A DNA stretch of 44,630 nt. Source: an uncultured Leptolinea sp. Lineage in GTDB: Bacteria > Chloroflexota > Anaerolineae > Anaerolineales > Anaerolineaceae. The stretch covers positions 1-44,630 of the forward strand of contig CAIKMQ010000035.1 of the NCBI GenBank assembly GCA_903828565.1, read 5' to 3'. The notes under the pieces are model-generated. The model saw nothing but the letters and a program-made list of their open reading frames with translations. It was not told the origin of the DNA and made no database searches. Positions 17,258 through 25,208 of this stretch are shown here, one piece after another (positions within the stretch are counted from its first letter, which is position 1; each line of letters opens with the position of its first letter). The position numbers and the translations under genes were made by a program.

Positions 17258-18145
17258 ATGGAGCAGCAAAAAGCGACTTTTGCCGTTAAGGCTGGTTTGG
17301 CACAGATGTTAAAGGGTGGTGTGATCATGGATGTGGTGACACCCGAGCACGCGAAGATAGCCGAAGAGGCTGGTGCCTGCGCCGTCATGGCTTTGGAACG
17401 TGTACCGGCGGACATCCGCGCCTCGGGCGGGGTTGCCCGCATGAGCGACCCGGAACTAATCATCAAGATCAAGGAGTCTGTCACCATTCCCGTTATGGCC
17501 AAATGCCGCATCGGTCATTTTGTCGAAGCGCAGATCTTGCAGGCTCTTGAAGTGGACTATATCGACGAATCCGAAGTGCTGACTCCCGCGGATGAAGCGC
17601 ATCACATCAATAAGCACGACTTTACCGTGCCGTTCGTTTGCGGCTGCCGCAACCTGGGCGAAGCCTTGCGCCGTGTTGGCGAAGGTGCTGCCATGATCCG
17701 CACCAAGGGTGAGGCTGGCACCGGGGATGTGGTTGAAGCGGTCCGCCATGCCCGTTCGGTACTCGGTGAGATCCGTAAGTTGCAGAATATGCCCGAAGAA
17801 GAAGTGATGGCTCTCGCTAAGGAACTTGGCGCGCCGTATGAACTGCTGTTGGAAACGAAAAGACTGGGCCGCTTGCCGGTGGTGAACTTTGCCGCCGGTG
17901 GTATTGCCACACCCGCCGATGCTGCCTTGATGATGCAGCTGGGCGTGGATGGCGTATTCGTTGGTTCAGGTATCTTCAAATCCGGTGACCCGGCGAAACG
18001 TGCCGCGGCCATTGTCAAAGCAACCACGCATTACCAGGATGCCGCTATTCTGGCAGAGGTAAGCCGTAATCTGGGTGAACCAATGGTCGGACGGCAGGTG
18101 TCTTCCATCCCTGACGCGGACCTGATCGCCACGCGAGGCTGGTAA
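17258..18145 (+). CDS. pdxS: Pyridoxal 5'-phosphate synthase, synthase subunit
   Basis: A 295-residue TIM-barrel enzyme that condenses ribose 5-phosphate, glyceraldehyde 3-phosphate and ammonia to PLP in the DXP-independent route. The N terminus [18 protein letters not shown], the block [19 protein letters not shown], the Lys-containing [14 protein letters not shown] and the phosphate site near [16 protein letters not shown] are family hallmarks. A TTG at 17243 is in frame, but GGAGGA at 17248-17253 sets the ATG at 17258 as the start. The stop TAA shares its last A with the ATG of pdxT, so the synthase and its glutaminase are translationally coupled. Confidence 0.97.
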   Translation: MEQQKATFAVKAGLAQMLKGGVIMDVVTPEHAKIAEEAGACAVMALERVPADIRASGGVARMSDPELIIKIKESVTIPVMAKCRIGHFVEAQILQALEVDYIDESEVLTPADEAHHINKHDFTVPFVCGCRNLGEALRRVGEGAAMIRTKGEAGTGDVVEAVRHARSVLGEIRKLQNMPEEEVMALAKELGAPYELLLETKRLGRLPVVNFAAGGIATPADAALMMQLGVDGVFVGSGIFKSGDPAKRAAAIVKATTHYQDAAILAEVSRNLGEPMVGRQVSSIPDADLIATRGW

Positions 18146-18732
18146 TGGCGCGTATCGGCGTGCTGGCGCTGCAGGGTGCGTTCCTTGAACACATCCAGGC
18201 ACTGCGCCGGCTGGGCGCGGAAACCCGCGAAGTCCGCCTGCCGGCTCACCTGGCCGGGTTGGACGGCCTGATCATCCCGGGTGGTGAGTCCACCACCATT
18301 GGCAAACTGGCGGTCGCCTATGACCTGATGGATCCGCTGCGCGATTTCGGGCAGACGCATGCCATCTGGGGAACCTGCGCCGGGGCGATCTTCCTCTCGC
18401 GGGACGCACGCCGCCACCAACCGTTATTGCGATTGATGGATATTACCGTGGAACGCAACGCCTTTGGCAGCCAGGTGAACAGCTTTGAGATCGACCTGGA
18501 TGTGCCTGCCTTGCACATGGTGGACCCCGAAGGAAAGCCGTATCATGCCATTTTTATCCGCGCACCGCTGATCGAAAGCGTGGCGGGAAAAGCAGAAGTA
18601 TTGGCTTCCCTGCCTGACGGGCAGATCGTGGCAGCACGTGAGGGACGCCTGCTGGCCACATCCTTCCACCCTGAATTAACCAGAGATGACCGCTTCCACC
18701 AGTTGTTTATGGAGATGGCAAAATCGGATTAA
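18145..18732 (+). CDS. pdxT: Pyridoxal 5'-phosphate synthase, glutaminase subunit
   Basis: A 195-residue class I glutamine amidotransferase that supplies ammonia to PdxS. It shows IGVLALQGAFLEHI at the start, the GGESTTIGKL loop, the nucleophile Cys in GTCAGAI, and the His-Glu pair in SFHPELT. Length is typical. Together with pdxS it gives a complete ribose 5-phosphate-dependent vitamin B6 pathway in 12 + 8 subunits. A gene for an acetyltransferase-like protein follows, whose frame opens inside the end of pdxT. Confidence 0.97.
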   Translation: MARIGVLALQGAFLEHIQALRRLGAETREVRLPAHLAGLDGLIIPGGESTTIGKLAVAYDLMDPLRDFGQTHAIWGTCAGAIFLSRDARRHQPLLRLMDITVERNAFGSQVNSFEIDLDVPALHMVDPEGKPYHAIFIRAPLIESVAGKAEVLASLPDGQIVAAREGRLLATSFHPELTRDDRFHQLFMEMAKSD

Positions 18733-18782
18733 GATCAGTTGACCTGCTGGACCTTCCCCCGCTGCGGCGGCTGCGCGAGCAG

Positions 18783-19685
18783 GTGCTGCCATTGGACACC
18801 ACACAACAGCTGACGCGCGGCAATCCACTGCGGACACGCGCTTTTCTGGAATATTTGAACCCCTCCGGGGGAATCTATACTGCCGTCTATGAAGAAGCCG
18901 GCACGATCCAGATGGTTGGGCAGATTACCCGCCGTGGCGGCAGCCGATTGGCTCATACCTCTTTCATAGCCCCCGGCCGGGCGATCTTTTCTCCCCTGTT
19001 GCCGGCCATGATGGACCATCTTGCGGAACAGGCAGGCGAGTGGGCCACCCACCACCTGCTGGCAGATGCGGACGAGCACAGCCAGTATTTTGATGCTTTA
19101 CGCCGGGCGGGTTTTGCTGTGTATGCCTGGCAGCGCGTCTGGAAGTACCAACCCGGTGCTGCGGCGGATGCCCTGCCGGGTTTTGCGGAAAAGGATGACC
19201 TGTGGTTGCCAGCCACAGAACTGGATACCCTCCCGGTGCGTTCCCTGGCGCAAGCCCTGGTGCCTGCCCTGGTGCAGCCGATCGAAGGATTGTTCGAGCA
19301 ACGCCCGCACGGCCTGCTGATCCGTCAGCAGGGGCGGGTAGTTGGGTACTCAGAGATCGTCCAGGGCGGCGAAGGCCTGTGGCTGCAACCATTCATCCAT
19401 CCGGAAACAGAGAATGTCCCTGGCCTGTTGATGTCTTTGCTGTGGACGATTGGCCGTAAGTGCAGCACACGGGTTTACATCTGTGTGCGTTCTTACCAGG
19501 CGTGGATCGAATCTGCACTAGAGGAATTACCGGTATTTGCCAGCCCGCGCCAGGCTTTGCTGGTGCGGCACCTGGCGGTGCTGCAAAAAGAGGCCAACCT
19601 GGTCACCCTGCCGGCTTTTGAGGCGCAGCGAATAAAACCGGGCCCGGTTGCCCGCGCCAAGACCCATGAAGAGGGAATGACATGA
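18783..19685 (+). CDS. GNAT-like acetyltransferase family protein, start uncertain
   Basis: About 300 residues if the GTG at 18783 is used. Two GNAT-like halves may be present: SGGIYTAVYEEAGTIQMVGQ early on, and GRVVGYSEIVQGGEGLWLQ later, each resembling the beta-hairpin of N-acetyltransferases. The frame is open upstream to 18690 and reads sensibly (GLRSVDLLDLPPLRRLREQ), with Leu/Arg periodicity like the GTG-downstream part, but contains no ATG, GTG or TTG. An ATC at 18723 has GGAG 8 bases before it, so a rare start or CTG may be in use. The 3' end overlaps the next gene by four bases. Substrate unknown. Confidence 0.6.
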   Translation: MLPLDTTQQLTRGNPLRTRAFLEYLNPSGGIYTAVYEEAGTIQMVGQITRRGGSRLAHTSFIAPGRAIFSPLLPAMMDHLAEQAGEWATHHLLADADEHSQYFDALRRAGFAVYAWQRVWKYQPGAAADALPGFAEKDDLWLPATELDTLPVRSLAQALVPALVQPIEGLFEQRPHGLLIRQQGRVVGYSEIVQGGEGLWLQPFIHPETENVPGLLMSLLWTIGRKCSTRVYICVRSYQAWIESALEELPVFASPRQALLVRHLAVLQKEANLVTLPAFEAQRIKPGPVARAKTHEEGMT

Positions 19686-21355
19686 CACAGAAACATATCA
19701 CTGACAACCTGGATATACTGATGGGGGTCCTGCCACCGGAGATCGCGGATGCCGTCCGCCGGGCGGATCGCAGCGAGCTGTTGATTGAGATCATTTTAGA
19801 TCAGGGGCGGGTGCCGACCGCTCGATTCTATGATCATGAGGTACCCCTGCTGGAGCGCGAAGTCACCGCCCAGGATATTTCTGCGGTGGTGAAGCAGCTG
19901 GGCGATTTTGACGCGGATAACCGCGCCGGATTGGAGCGCACCCTGCACCGCATCTCTGCCATCCGCAACCGGCATAACCATATCGTCGGCCTGACCTGTC
20001 GTGTAGGACGGGCGGTCTACGGCACCATTGATATCATCGAAGACCTGATAGAAAGCGGCAAGAGCCTGCTGTTGCTGGGGAAACCGGGCGTGGGCAAGAC
20101 AACCATGCTGCGTGAAGCCGCACGGATGCTGGCTGAAAATCACCGCGTGGTGATCGTGGATACATCCAATGAGATCGGCGGAGATGGGGATGTCCCCCAC
20201 CCGGCTGTCGGGCGTGCCCGCCGCATGCAGGTGCCAAAACCATCCCTGCAGCATGAGGTGATGATCGAAGCGGTTGAGAATCACAACCCGGAGGTCATTG
20301 TCATAGATGAGATTGGCCGCGAACTGGAAGCCCAGGCTGCGCGCACCATCGCGGAGCGCGGAGTGCAGCTGATCGGCACCGCCCACGGCCGCACGCTGGA
20401 GAACCTGCTCTTGAACCCCACCCTGTCAGACCTGGTCGGCGGGATCGAGTCGGTGACGCTCTCGGATGAAGAAGCACGTCGCCGTGGAACCCAGAAGACC
20501 GTGCTGGAGCGGCGCTCACCGCCTACCTTTGATATTTTGATCGAACTGCTGGACCGCGACCGTGTGGCCATCCATGCAGATGTAGCTGCTGCGGTGGACG
20601 CGCTGGTGCGCGGCTACCCCGGGCCTGTCGAAGTCCGCTATCACCGGGAGGACGGCAGCATTGCGCGCGAGATCCAGACGCCGGAGCCGAGCGCCGCACC
20701 CGCGACCGGCAGCCGGCCGGGCAAACGCGGCACGGCAGACTTTGGTCCGCCAATGGGAGTTCAGGGTACCCGTCGCCAGGATGCGAACCGCATCCGCGGG
20801 CAGGAAACCCCGGGGGCTGGTTGGCCGGTGAACGCTGACACAGCCGGCGAGGAAGAACCAGCCGGCAGCCGGACTTACGATCATCCCAACCAGCCGATCC
20901 GGCTGTATCCGTACGGGGTAGCTCGCAATCGCCTTTCGCAGGCGGCTAAACGACTCGGTGTGCCGGTGATGGTCGTCCGCGATGTGGCCGATGCCCAGGG
21001 GTTGATCACACTGCGGGCGTATTACCGCAACCGTCAGGCAACCATACTGGATGCCGAGGGCCGCGGGATGCCGGTGTACGTCTTACGATCCAATACCGTC
21101 AGCCAGATGGAGCAGTTTCTGGCTGAGATCTTCAACCTGAACGAGAACCCGGATGCCAACCCGGCATCACAGGCTGCGGTGGCACAGGCGCAGAGCGCTG
21201 TGGACCTCATCCGCAAAGGGGAGAGATTCGTAGACCTGCCCCCCGCGGCCGCCACCCTGCGCCGGCTGCAGCATGAGGTCGCCAAGCAGAACCAGCTGAC
21301 CTCGCAATCCTACGGAAAGGAGCCGTACCGCAGGGTACGCATCTTCCGCGAATGA
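19682..21355 (+). CDS. Ycf45/SpoIIIAA-like AAA ATPase with C-terminal R3H domain
   Basis: A 557-residue protein. Residues 1-120 are an N-domain (LMGVLPPEIADAV). The ATPase core has Walker A GKPGVGKTT (about 131-140), DTSNEIGGDGDVPHPAVG, Walker B VIVIDEIGRELEA and GTAHGRTLENLL, like SpoIIIAA and chloroplast Ycf45. A Pro/Gly-rich disordered linker (about 335-395) separates it from a second globular part (IRLYPYGVARNRLSQAAKRL). The last 60 residues are an R3H nucleic-acid-binding domain (RRLQHEVAKQNQLTSQSYG). Proteins of this kind are widespread in cyanobacteria and Chloroflexota. A nucleic-acid-linked motor or regulator is the likely role, but none is proved. It overlaps tmk by four bases. Confidence 0.87.
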   Translation: MTQKHITDNLDILMGVLPPEIADAVRRADRSELLIEIILDQGRVPTARFYDHEVPLLEREVTAQDISAVVKQLGDFDADNRAGLERTLHRISAIRNRHNHIVGLTCRVGRAVYGTIDIIEDLIESGKSLLLLGKPGVGKTTMLREAARMLAENHRVVIVDTSNEIGGDGDVPHPAVGRARRMQVPKPSLQHEVMIEAVENHNPEVIVIDEIGRELEAQAARTIAERGVQLIGTAHGRTLENLLLNPTLSDLVGGIESVTLSDEEARRRGTQKTVLERRSPPTFDILIELLDRDRVAIHADVAAAVDALVRGYPGPVEVRYHREDGSIAREIQTPEPSAAPATGSRPGKRGTADFGPPMGVQGTRRQDANRIRGQETPGAGWPVNADTAGEEEPAGSRTYDHPNQPIRLYPYGVARNRLSQAAKRLGVPVMVVRDVADAQGLITLRAYYRNRQATILDAEGRGMPVYVLRSNTVSQMEQFLAEIFNLNENPDANPASQAAVAQAQSAVDLIRKGERFVDLPPAAATLRRLQHEVAKQNQLTSQSYGKEPYRRVRIFRE

Positions 21356-21981
21356 CAGGTTATTTCATTACTTTTGAAGGGCCGGATGGCTGCGGCAAGA
21401 CCAGCCAGATCCCGCCGCTGGCGGAGTACCTGCGCGGCCGGGGTGTGGATGTGCTCACCACGCGTGAACCCGGCGGTACAGAGATCGGCGACCAGGTGCG
21501 CACCATCATCATGGATCTAAAGAACAAAGGCATGGACCCGCGCACGGAGATACTGCTTTTTCAGGCTTCCCGCGTCCAGATCGTAGAACAGGTCATCCGC
21601 CCGGCATTGCTTGCCGGCAAGGTGGTGCTGTGCGACCGCTACGCGGATTCCACGCTGGCATACCAGGGGTACGGCCACCGCAGTGACCTGAGATTCCTCA
21701 GGCAGCTGCTGCATTTTGCCACCGGCGGATTGCAGCCCGACCTGACCTTACTGCTCGACCTGGACGCGCGCGAAGGGTTGAAACGCCGTCAGGGCGGCAA
21801 TGTGGAATGGAACCGCCTGGATGATTACGACCTCGAATTCCATCAGCGCGTACGGCAGGGATATCACCAGCTGGCAGTTGAAGACCCGTCCCGCTGGCAG
21901 GTTGTAGACGCTTCCGCTTCTCGTGAAGCGCTGCAGCAGGAGCTGAGGGGGATTATAATGGAACGATTATCGCTGGTTTAG
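21352..21981 (+). CDS. tmk: Thymidylate kinase
   Basis: A 209-residue kinase phosphorylating dTMP to dTDP with ATP. P-loop FEGPDGCGKTSQ, the TREPGGTEIGD block that binds dTMP, the DRYADSTLAYQG motif and a lid region (RRQGGNVEWNRLDD) are present. Length is normal. The ATG at 21352 overlaps the stop of the AAA-R3H gene by four bases. Ten bases after its TAG begins the DsbA-cyclophilin lipoprotein gene, with AAGGAAGA as ribosome site. Confidence 0.96.
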   Translation: MTGYFITFEGPDGCGKTSQIPPLAEYLRGRGVDVLTTREPGGTEIGDQVRTIIMDLKNKGMDPRTEILLFQASRVQIVEQVIRPALLAGKVVLCDRYADSTLAYQGYGHRSDLRFLRQLLHFATGGLQPDLTLLLDLDAREGLKRRQGGNVEWNRLDDYDLEFHQRVRQGYHQLAVEDPSRWQVVDASASREALQQELRGIIMERLSLV

Positions 21982-21991
21982 AAAGGAAGAT

Positions 21992-23272
21992 ATGAGACCA
22001 TTGAGTAAAAAAGCCGCCTTCGGCCTCCTGCTGCTCAGCCTTGTGCTGTCCAGCTGCAAGCCGGCTGCAGCGGAAGTTGTACCTACTGTGGCACCCACTG
22101 CGGTGCCGGCTGGAGACAGCGCGGCAACCATCGTTCAGCCTACCCCCGGCCCTGCCACTTGCCAGCTGGCCGCGAACGCGCTGCCGGCTGCATCCAGTGA
22201 AGAACTGGCCGCGCTGGCTGCCATCCCCCCGGTCAATGAGAATGACCTGATACACGGGTCGCCCACCGCGCCCATCACCATCCTCGAATACAGCGACTAT
22301 CAATGACCGTACTGCGCTTCGCTTGCTCCCGTGTTGGAGCAACTCCTCGCTGAGTACCCCGAAGATGTTCGTGTTGTCTTCCGTCATTTCCCGCTTCCCA
22401 GCCATCCCCTTTCCCTGCTGGCCGTTCAGGCTGTAGAAGCCGCCGGTTTACAGGGTAAGTACTGGGAATTATCAGATGCCATCTTTGCCCAGCAGACGGT
22501 CTGGTCTGCTATGGACCCGGCCGCTTTTGAAGCCTGGCTGGTGGAACAAGCATCCGCCCTCTCGCTGGATACCGCGCAATTTTCCACGGATATGAAGAGT
22601 GATGCCCTGGTGCAGAAAGCCCGCGATTATCAGCAGGCTGCCTATACTGCCGGCGTCAGCTATACACCTTTTGTGATGTTCAATGGCCGCTCCTACCAGA
22701 ATGTTGTGGACCTGAGCAACATCAACAACCTGCGTTTCATGGTCGAGCTGGTCAAAGGCAGCCAGGGACAGTTCACCTCCTGCCCGTCGACCGTTTTGGA
22801 AGCGGGTAAGAATTACCGCGTGACGCTGGAAACCGAAGAAGGCAATATCGTCCTCCGGCTGGATGCTGATAAGGTACCGGTTTCTGCCAATGCCTTTGCC
22901 TGGCTGATTCAGCAAGGTTGGTATGATGACACCACCTTCTACTACGTTCAGCGCGGCGCAGGGGTGGATATGGAGTATGCCATCACCGGCGATCGCACCG
23001 AAACTGGTGCCGGTACACCCGGTTTTATCATCACCACCGAAATGGGTGCCGGCCAGAGTTTTGATAAGCCCGGCAAGGTGGGTTTCTTGAACGGCAGCCA
23101 GCTGTTCTTCACCTATACCGCTGTACCTGCCCTGGATGGCCGCTACACCCTGTTGGGTGAAGTGGTGGAAGGCATGGAAATCCTGGAGAACCAACCTGCC
23201 ACCGGTTCTTCCGCTGACAGCAAGCTGGTTCCGGGATTGCGGATCATCCGCGTGACCATTGCGGCTGAATGA
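21992..23272 (+). CDS. Probable selenoprotein: DsbA-like thioredoxin-fold and cyclophilin-type PPIase lipoprotein
   Basis: A single 426-residue gene if the in-frame TGA at 22304-22306 is read as selenocysteine (residue 105). Parts: lipoprotein signal with lipobox LSSC (Cys 22), a Pro/Thr/Val-rich linker, a DsbA-like domain (ILEYSDYQ-U-PYC, then VVFRHFPLPSHPLS and a helical insert, then GVSYTPFVMFNGR with cis-Pro), and from about residue 270 a cyclophilin-like peptidyl-prolyl isomerase domain (LETEEGNIVLRL, YDDTTFYYV, DGRYTLLGEVVEGME). Relatives have C-P-Y-C, so the TGA replaces exactly the attacking Cys. Coding is intact for 322 codons after it, and TGA is an ordinary stop elsewhere here (for example xpt). 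A stem-loop at 22309-22357 fits a bacterial SECIS. The protein would catalyse disulfide and proline folding steps on the outer face. A sequencing error TGC/TGT to TGA or a pseudogene are the alternatives. Confidence 0.82.
22309..22357 (+). promoter_or_regulatory. Candidate bacterial SECIS element
   Basis: Starting two bases after the TGA, GTACT-GCG (22309-22316) pairs with CGC-TG-AGTAC (22348-22357, TG bulged). After an internal loop, TTGCTCC (22323-22329) pairs with GGAGCAA (22336-22342), closing the loop CGTGTT. The apical loop starts 23 bases after the TGA and has G at its second position, with GU as in known SelB-binding loops. These agree with the published bacterial SECIS rules as I remember them. 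Confidence 0.72.
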
Positions 23273-24459
23273 CACCCCCGGGTAAACGAAACAAGATTAA
23301 CAGCATACTCCAGCTCGCAGTCAGCGGGCTGGGGTTGCTTTTTTTACTGGCTGTTGCCGGCCTGCGGGGGATCTTCTCGCTGTTCAATGGCGAATCTTTC
23401 CCCCTGGCCATCTCCGGCATACTCGACTTGCTTCTGCCGGCTGCGCTGCTCGTCCCCGCGATACTCTATAGCCTGCTGCGCCTGACCGGCCGCGAGGCAG
23501 GGACATGCGCCGTGAACCCCCCGGGGTGGAGCGGTCTGCTGCTGCTGGCCTGGCCGCCGCTGATCTTGTGGTGCGCCGCGCTGCTGGAAACAGGCGATCT
23601 TGCCATGCCGCTCTTCAGCCTGGTGCGCTTCACGGCCATGCTTACGCTGGCAGCCTGGGTGTACGGGGTGGCAGGTTTCCGCCTGCCCGCCCTGAACGCC
23701 CGCCGCGGCTGGGGATTGCTGGCAGCCGGCATGCTGGGGGGAACCCTGCTTTCAGGGCTGCTGGAAATGCTGCTGGTGAGCGCGCTGGCGTTGCTTGGCG
23801 TGCTGGCGCTGCTGCTGTCACCTTCGCTGGCGGACAGGTTGCTGGCGATCTTTCAGGCTGCTGCCGGCGCGCCTGACCCGACTGCCGCGCTGCAGGCACT
23901 GCAGCCCCTGTTGGATTCACCGGTATTGATCGGCGCGGCTTTTCTGTTGATCTCTGTTGCCATTCCCCTGATCGAAGAAGCGGTGAAACCCGCCGCGATG
24001 TGGCTTCTATTGCGGAAAGGCCTGACCCCCGCGGAAGGTTTTCTGGGAGGTGTGGTTTGTGGTGCCGGTTTCGGGTTGGTGGAGAACCTGATGAGCACCG
24101 CCCCGCTGCTGGAGGGGGACTGGCTGCCGGTGGCTGTGATGCGCGCCGGTACCACACTGCTGCACATGCTGGCCAGCGGATTGGTGGGCCTGGGCCTGGC
24201 ACGTTGGCGGGCAGGCGGCGGATTTTTACAGGCGGCCGGTGATTACCTGGCTGCCGTCGCCCTGCATGGTACCTGGAACGGCTTCGCCCTGCTGTTGGGG
24301 TTGGAGATGCTGAACGGGGTGGATCTCACGCCCGCGGCATACGGGCTGCTGGGTGGAATGGCGTTGCTTTCCCTGGCCTGCCTGGCTGTTCTGCTGCGGC
24401 TCAACCGGCACTTACGCCGCCAGGCGGCAGCACAGGCACCGCCGCAAAACATGCTATAA
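23269..24459 (+). CDS. PrsW-like glutamic-type intramembrane protease
   Basis: A 396-residue protein with about nine or ten hydrophobic segments. The conserved PrsW blocks are seen: IEEAVKPAAM (EE in a membrane helix), GAGFGLVENL (E), TLLHMLASGLVGLGLA (H) and ALHGTWNG (H). In Bacillus, PrsW cleaves an anti-sigma factor at site 1; here the substrate is unknown. The family belongs to the CPBP/Abi-related glutamic membrane proteases. Start ATG overlaps the stop of the preceding selenoprotein candidate (ATGA), so the two are co-translated. No anti-sigma gene is nearby. Confidence 0.87.
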   Translation: MTPPGKRNKINSILQLAVSGLGLLFLLAVAGLRGIFSLFNGESFPLAISGILDLLLPAALLVPAILYSLLRLTGREAGTCAVNPPGWSGLLLLAWPPLILWCAALLETGDLAMPLFSLVRFTAMLTLAAWVYGVAGFRLPALNARRGWGLLAAGMLGGTLLSGLLEMLLVSALALLGVLALLLSPSLADRLLAIFQAAAGAPDPTAALQALQPLLDSPVLIGAAFLLISVAIPLIEEAVKPAAMWLLLRKGLTPAEGFLGGVVCGAGFGLVENLMSTAPLLEGDWLPVAVMRAGTTLLHMLASGLVGLGLARWRAGGGFLQAAGDYLAAVALHGTWNGFALLLGLEMLNGVDLTPAAYGLLGGMALLSLACLAVLLRLNRHLRRQAAAQAPPQNML

Positions 24460-24460
24460 T
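24452..24460 (+). promoter_or_regulatory. Extended -10 promoter before the dedA-like gene
   Basis: TGCTATAAT overlaps the stop codon of the PrsW gene, about 27 bases before the ATG at 24487. The TGn extension can compensate for a poor -35. It would let the DedA gene be transcribed separately. Confidence 0.5.
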
Positions 24461-24486
24461 CCCGCAAATCACCGTAAAAGGAACCT

Positions 24487-25134
24487 ATGGAACTTATCAC
24501 CTACCTGATCGACCTCGTTTTACACCTGGATGAACACCTGAACACCCTGGTTACCAATTACCAGGCCTGGACCTACCTGATCCTCTTCGCTGTGATCTTC
24601 ATGGAGACCGGGCTGGTGGTGACGCCTTTCCTGCCGGGTGATTCGCTGCTGTTCGCCGCCGGCGCGCTGGCCGCGCTGGAAGGCTCTCCCTTGAATGTCG
24701 GCCTGTTGTGGGCGCTGCTCTTTGTCGCGGCTGTGCTGGGGGATACTGCCAACTACTCCATTGGCAAGTACATTGGGCCGCGGGCTTTCACCGCCAATTC
24801 GAAGCTGCTGAAAAAGGAATATCTTGACCGCACGCACGCCTTCTACCAGAAGCACGGCGGCATCACTATCTTTCTGGCGCGCTTTATCCCCATCATCCGC
24901 ACCTTTGCTCCCTTCGTCGCCGGCATCGGTGAGATGCGCTACGGCTACTTCATCGGTTACAACCTGCTGGGCGCCCTGGTATGGACGCTGCTTTTCACCT
25001 TCGGCGGTTATTTCTTTGGCAACCTGCCCTTTGTGCGCGATCATTTCTCGCTGGTGGTCATCGCCATCATCGTCATTTCCTTCATCCCTGCTGTTAGTGA
25101 GGCCTATAAAGGCTGGCGCGAACGAAAGAAATAA
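24487..25134 (+). CDS. DedA family membrane protein
   Basis: A 215-residue integral membrane protein of the DedA/SNARE-associated family, thought to flip or transport lipids such as undecaprenyl phosphate or phosphatidylethanolamine, or to support proton-coupled transport. It shows the conserved acidic FMETGLVVTPFLPGDSLLF block and the ARFIPIIRTFAPFVAGIGEM block with the two Arg residues typical of DedA. About five hydrophobic helices, two of them re-entrant-like. AAAAGGAACC precedes the ATG. A perfect 13-bp hairpin follows the stop and separates it from the convergent restriction-like gene. Confidence 0.93.
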   Translation: MELITYLIDLVLHLDEHLNTLVTNYQAWTYLILFAVIFMETGLVVTPFLPGDSLLFAAGALAALEGSPLNVGLLWALLFVAAVLGDTANYSIGKYIGPRAFTANSKLLKKEYLDRTHAFYQKHGGITIFLARFIPIIRTFAPFVAGIGEMRYGYFIGYNLLGALVWTLLFTFGGYFFGNLPFVRDHFSLVVIAIIVISFIPAVSEAYKGWRERKK

Positions 25135-25160
25135 TTGCCTGCCTGCTTGGTACACATTAA

Positions 25161-25190
25161 CAGAATGCTCCCCGAAAGGGGAGCATTCTG
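25161..25190. terminator. Hairpin terminator between convergent genes
   Basis: CAGAATGCTCCCC (25161-25173), loop GAAA, GGGGAGCATTCTG (25178-25190). The 13-bp stem is perfect with a stable GNRA loop. T runs are short on both sides (TTG; TTAATG on the minus strand), but its place between the DedA stop and the nuclease stop points to a bidirectional terminator. Confidence 0.75.
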
Positions 25191-25208
25191 TTGCGCGTCT
25201 GACCAGTT

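Noticed and set aside
22331-23272. Separate gene starting inside the DsbA-like domain, with 21992-22306 as a truncated pseudogene
   Set aside because: The residues between the TGA and this start (PYCASLAP) belong to the thioredoxin-fold motif, both parts are in the same frame, and there is no ribosome site. Selenocysteine read-through explains all of it.
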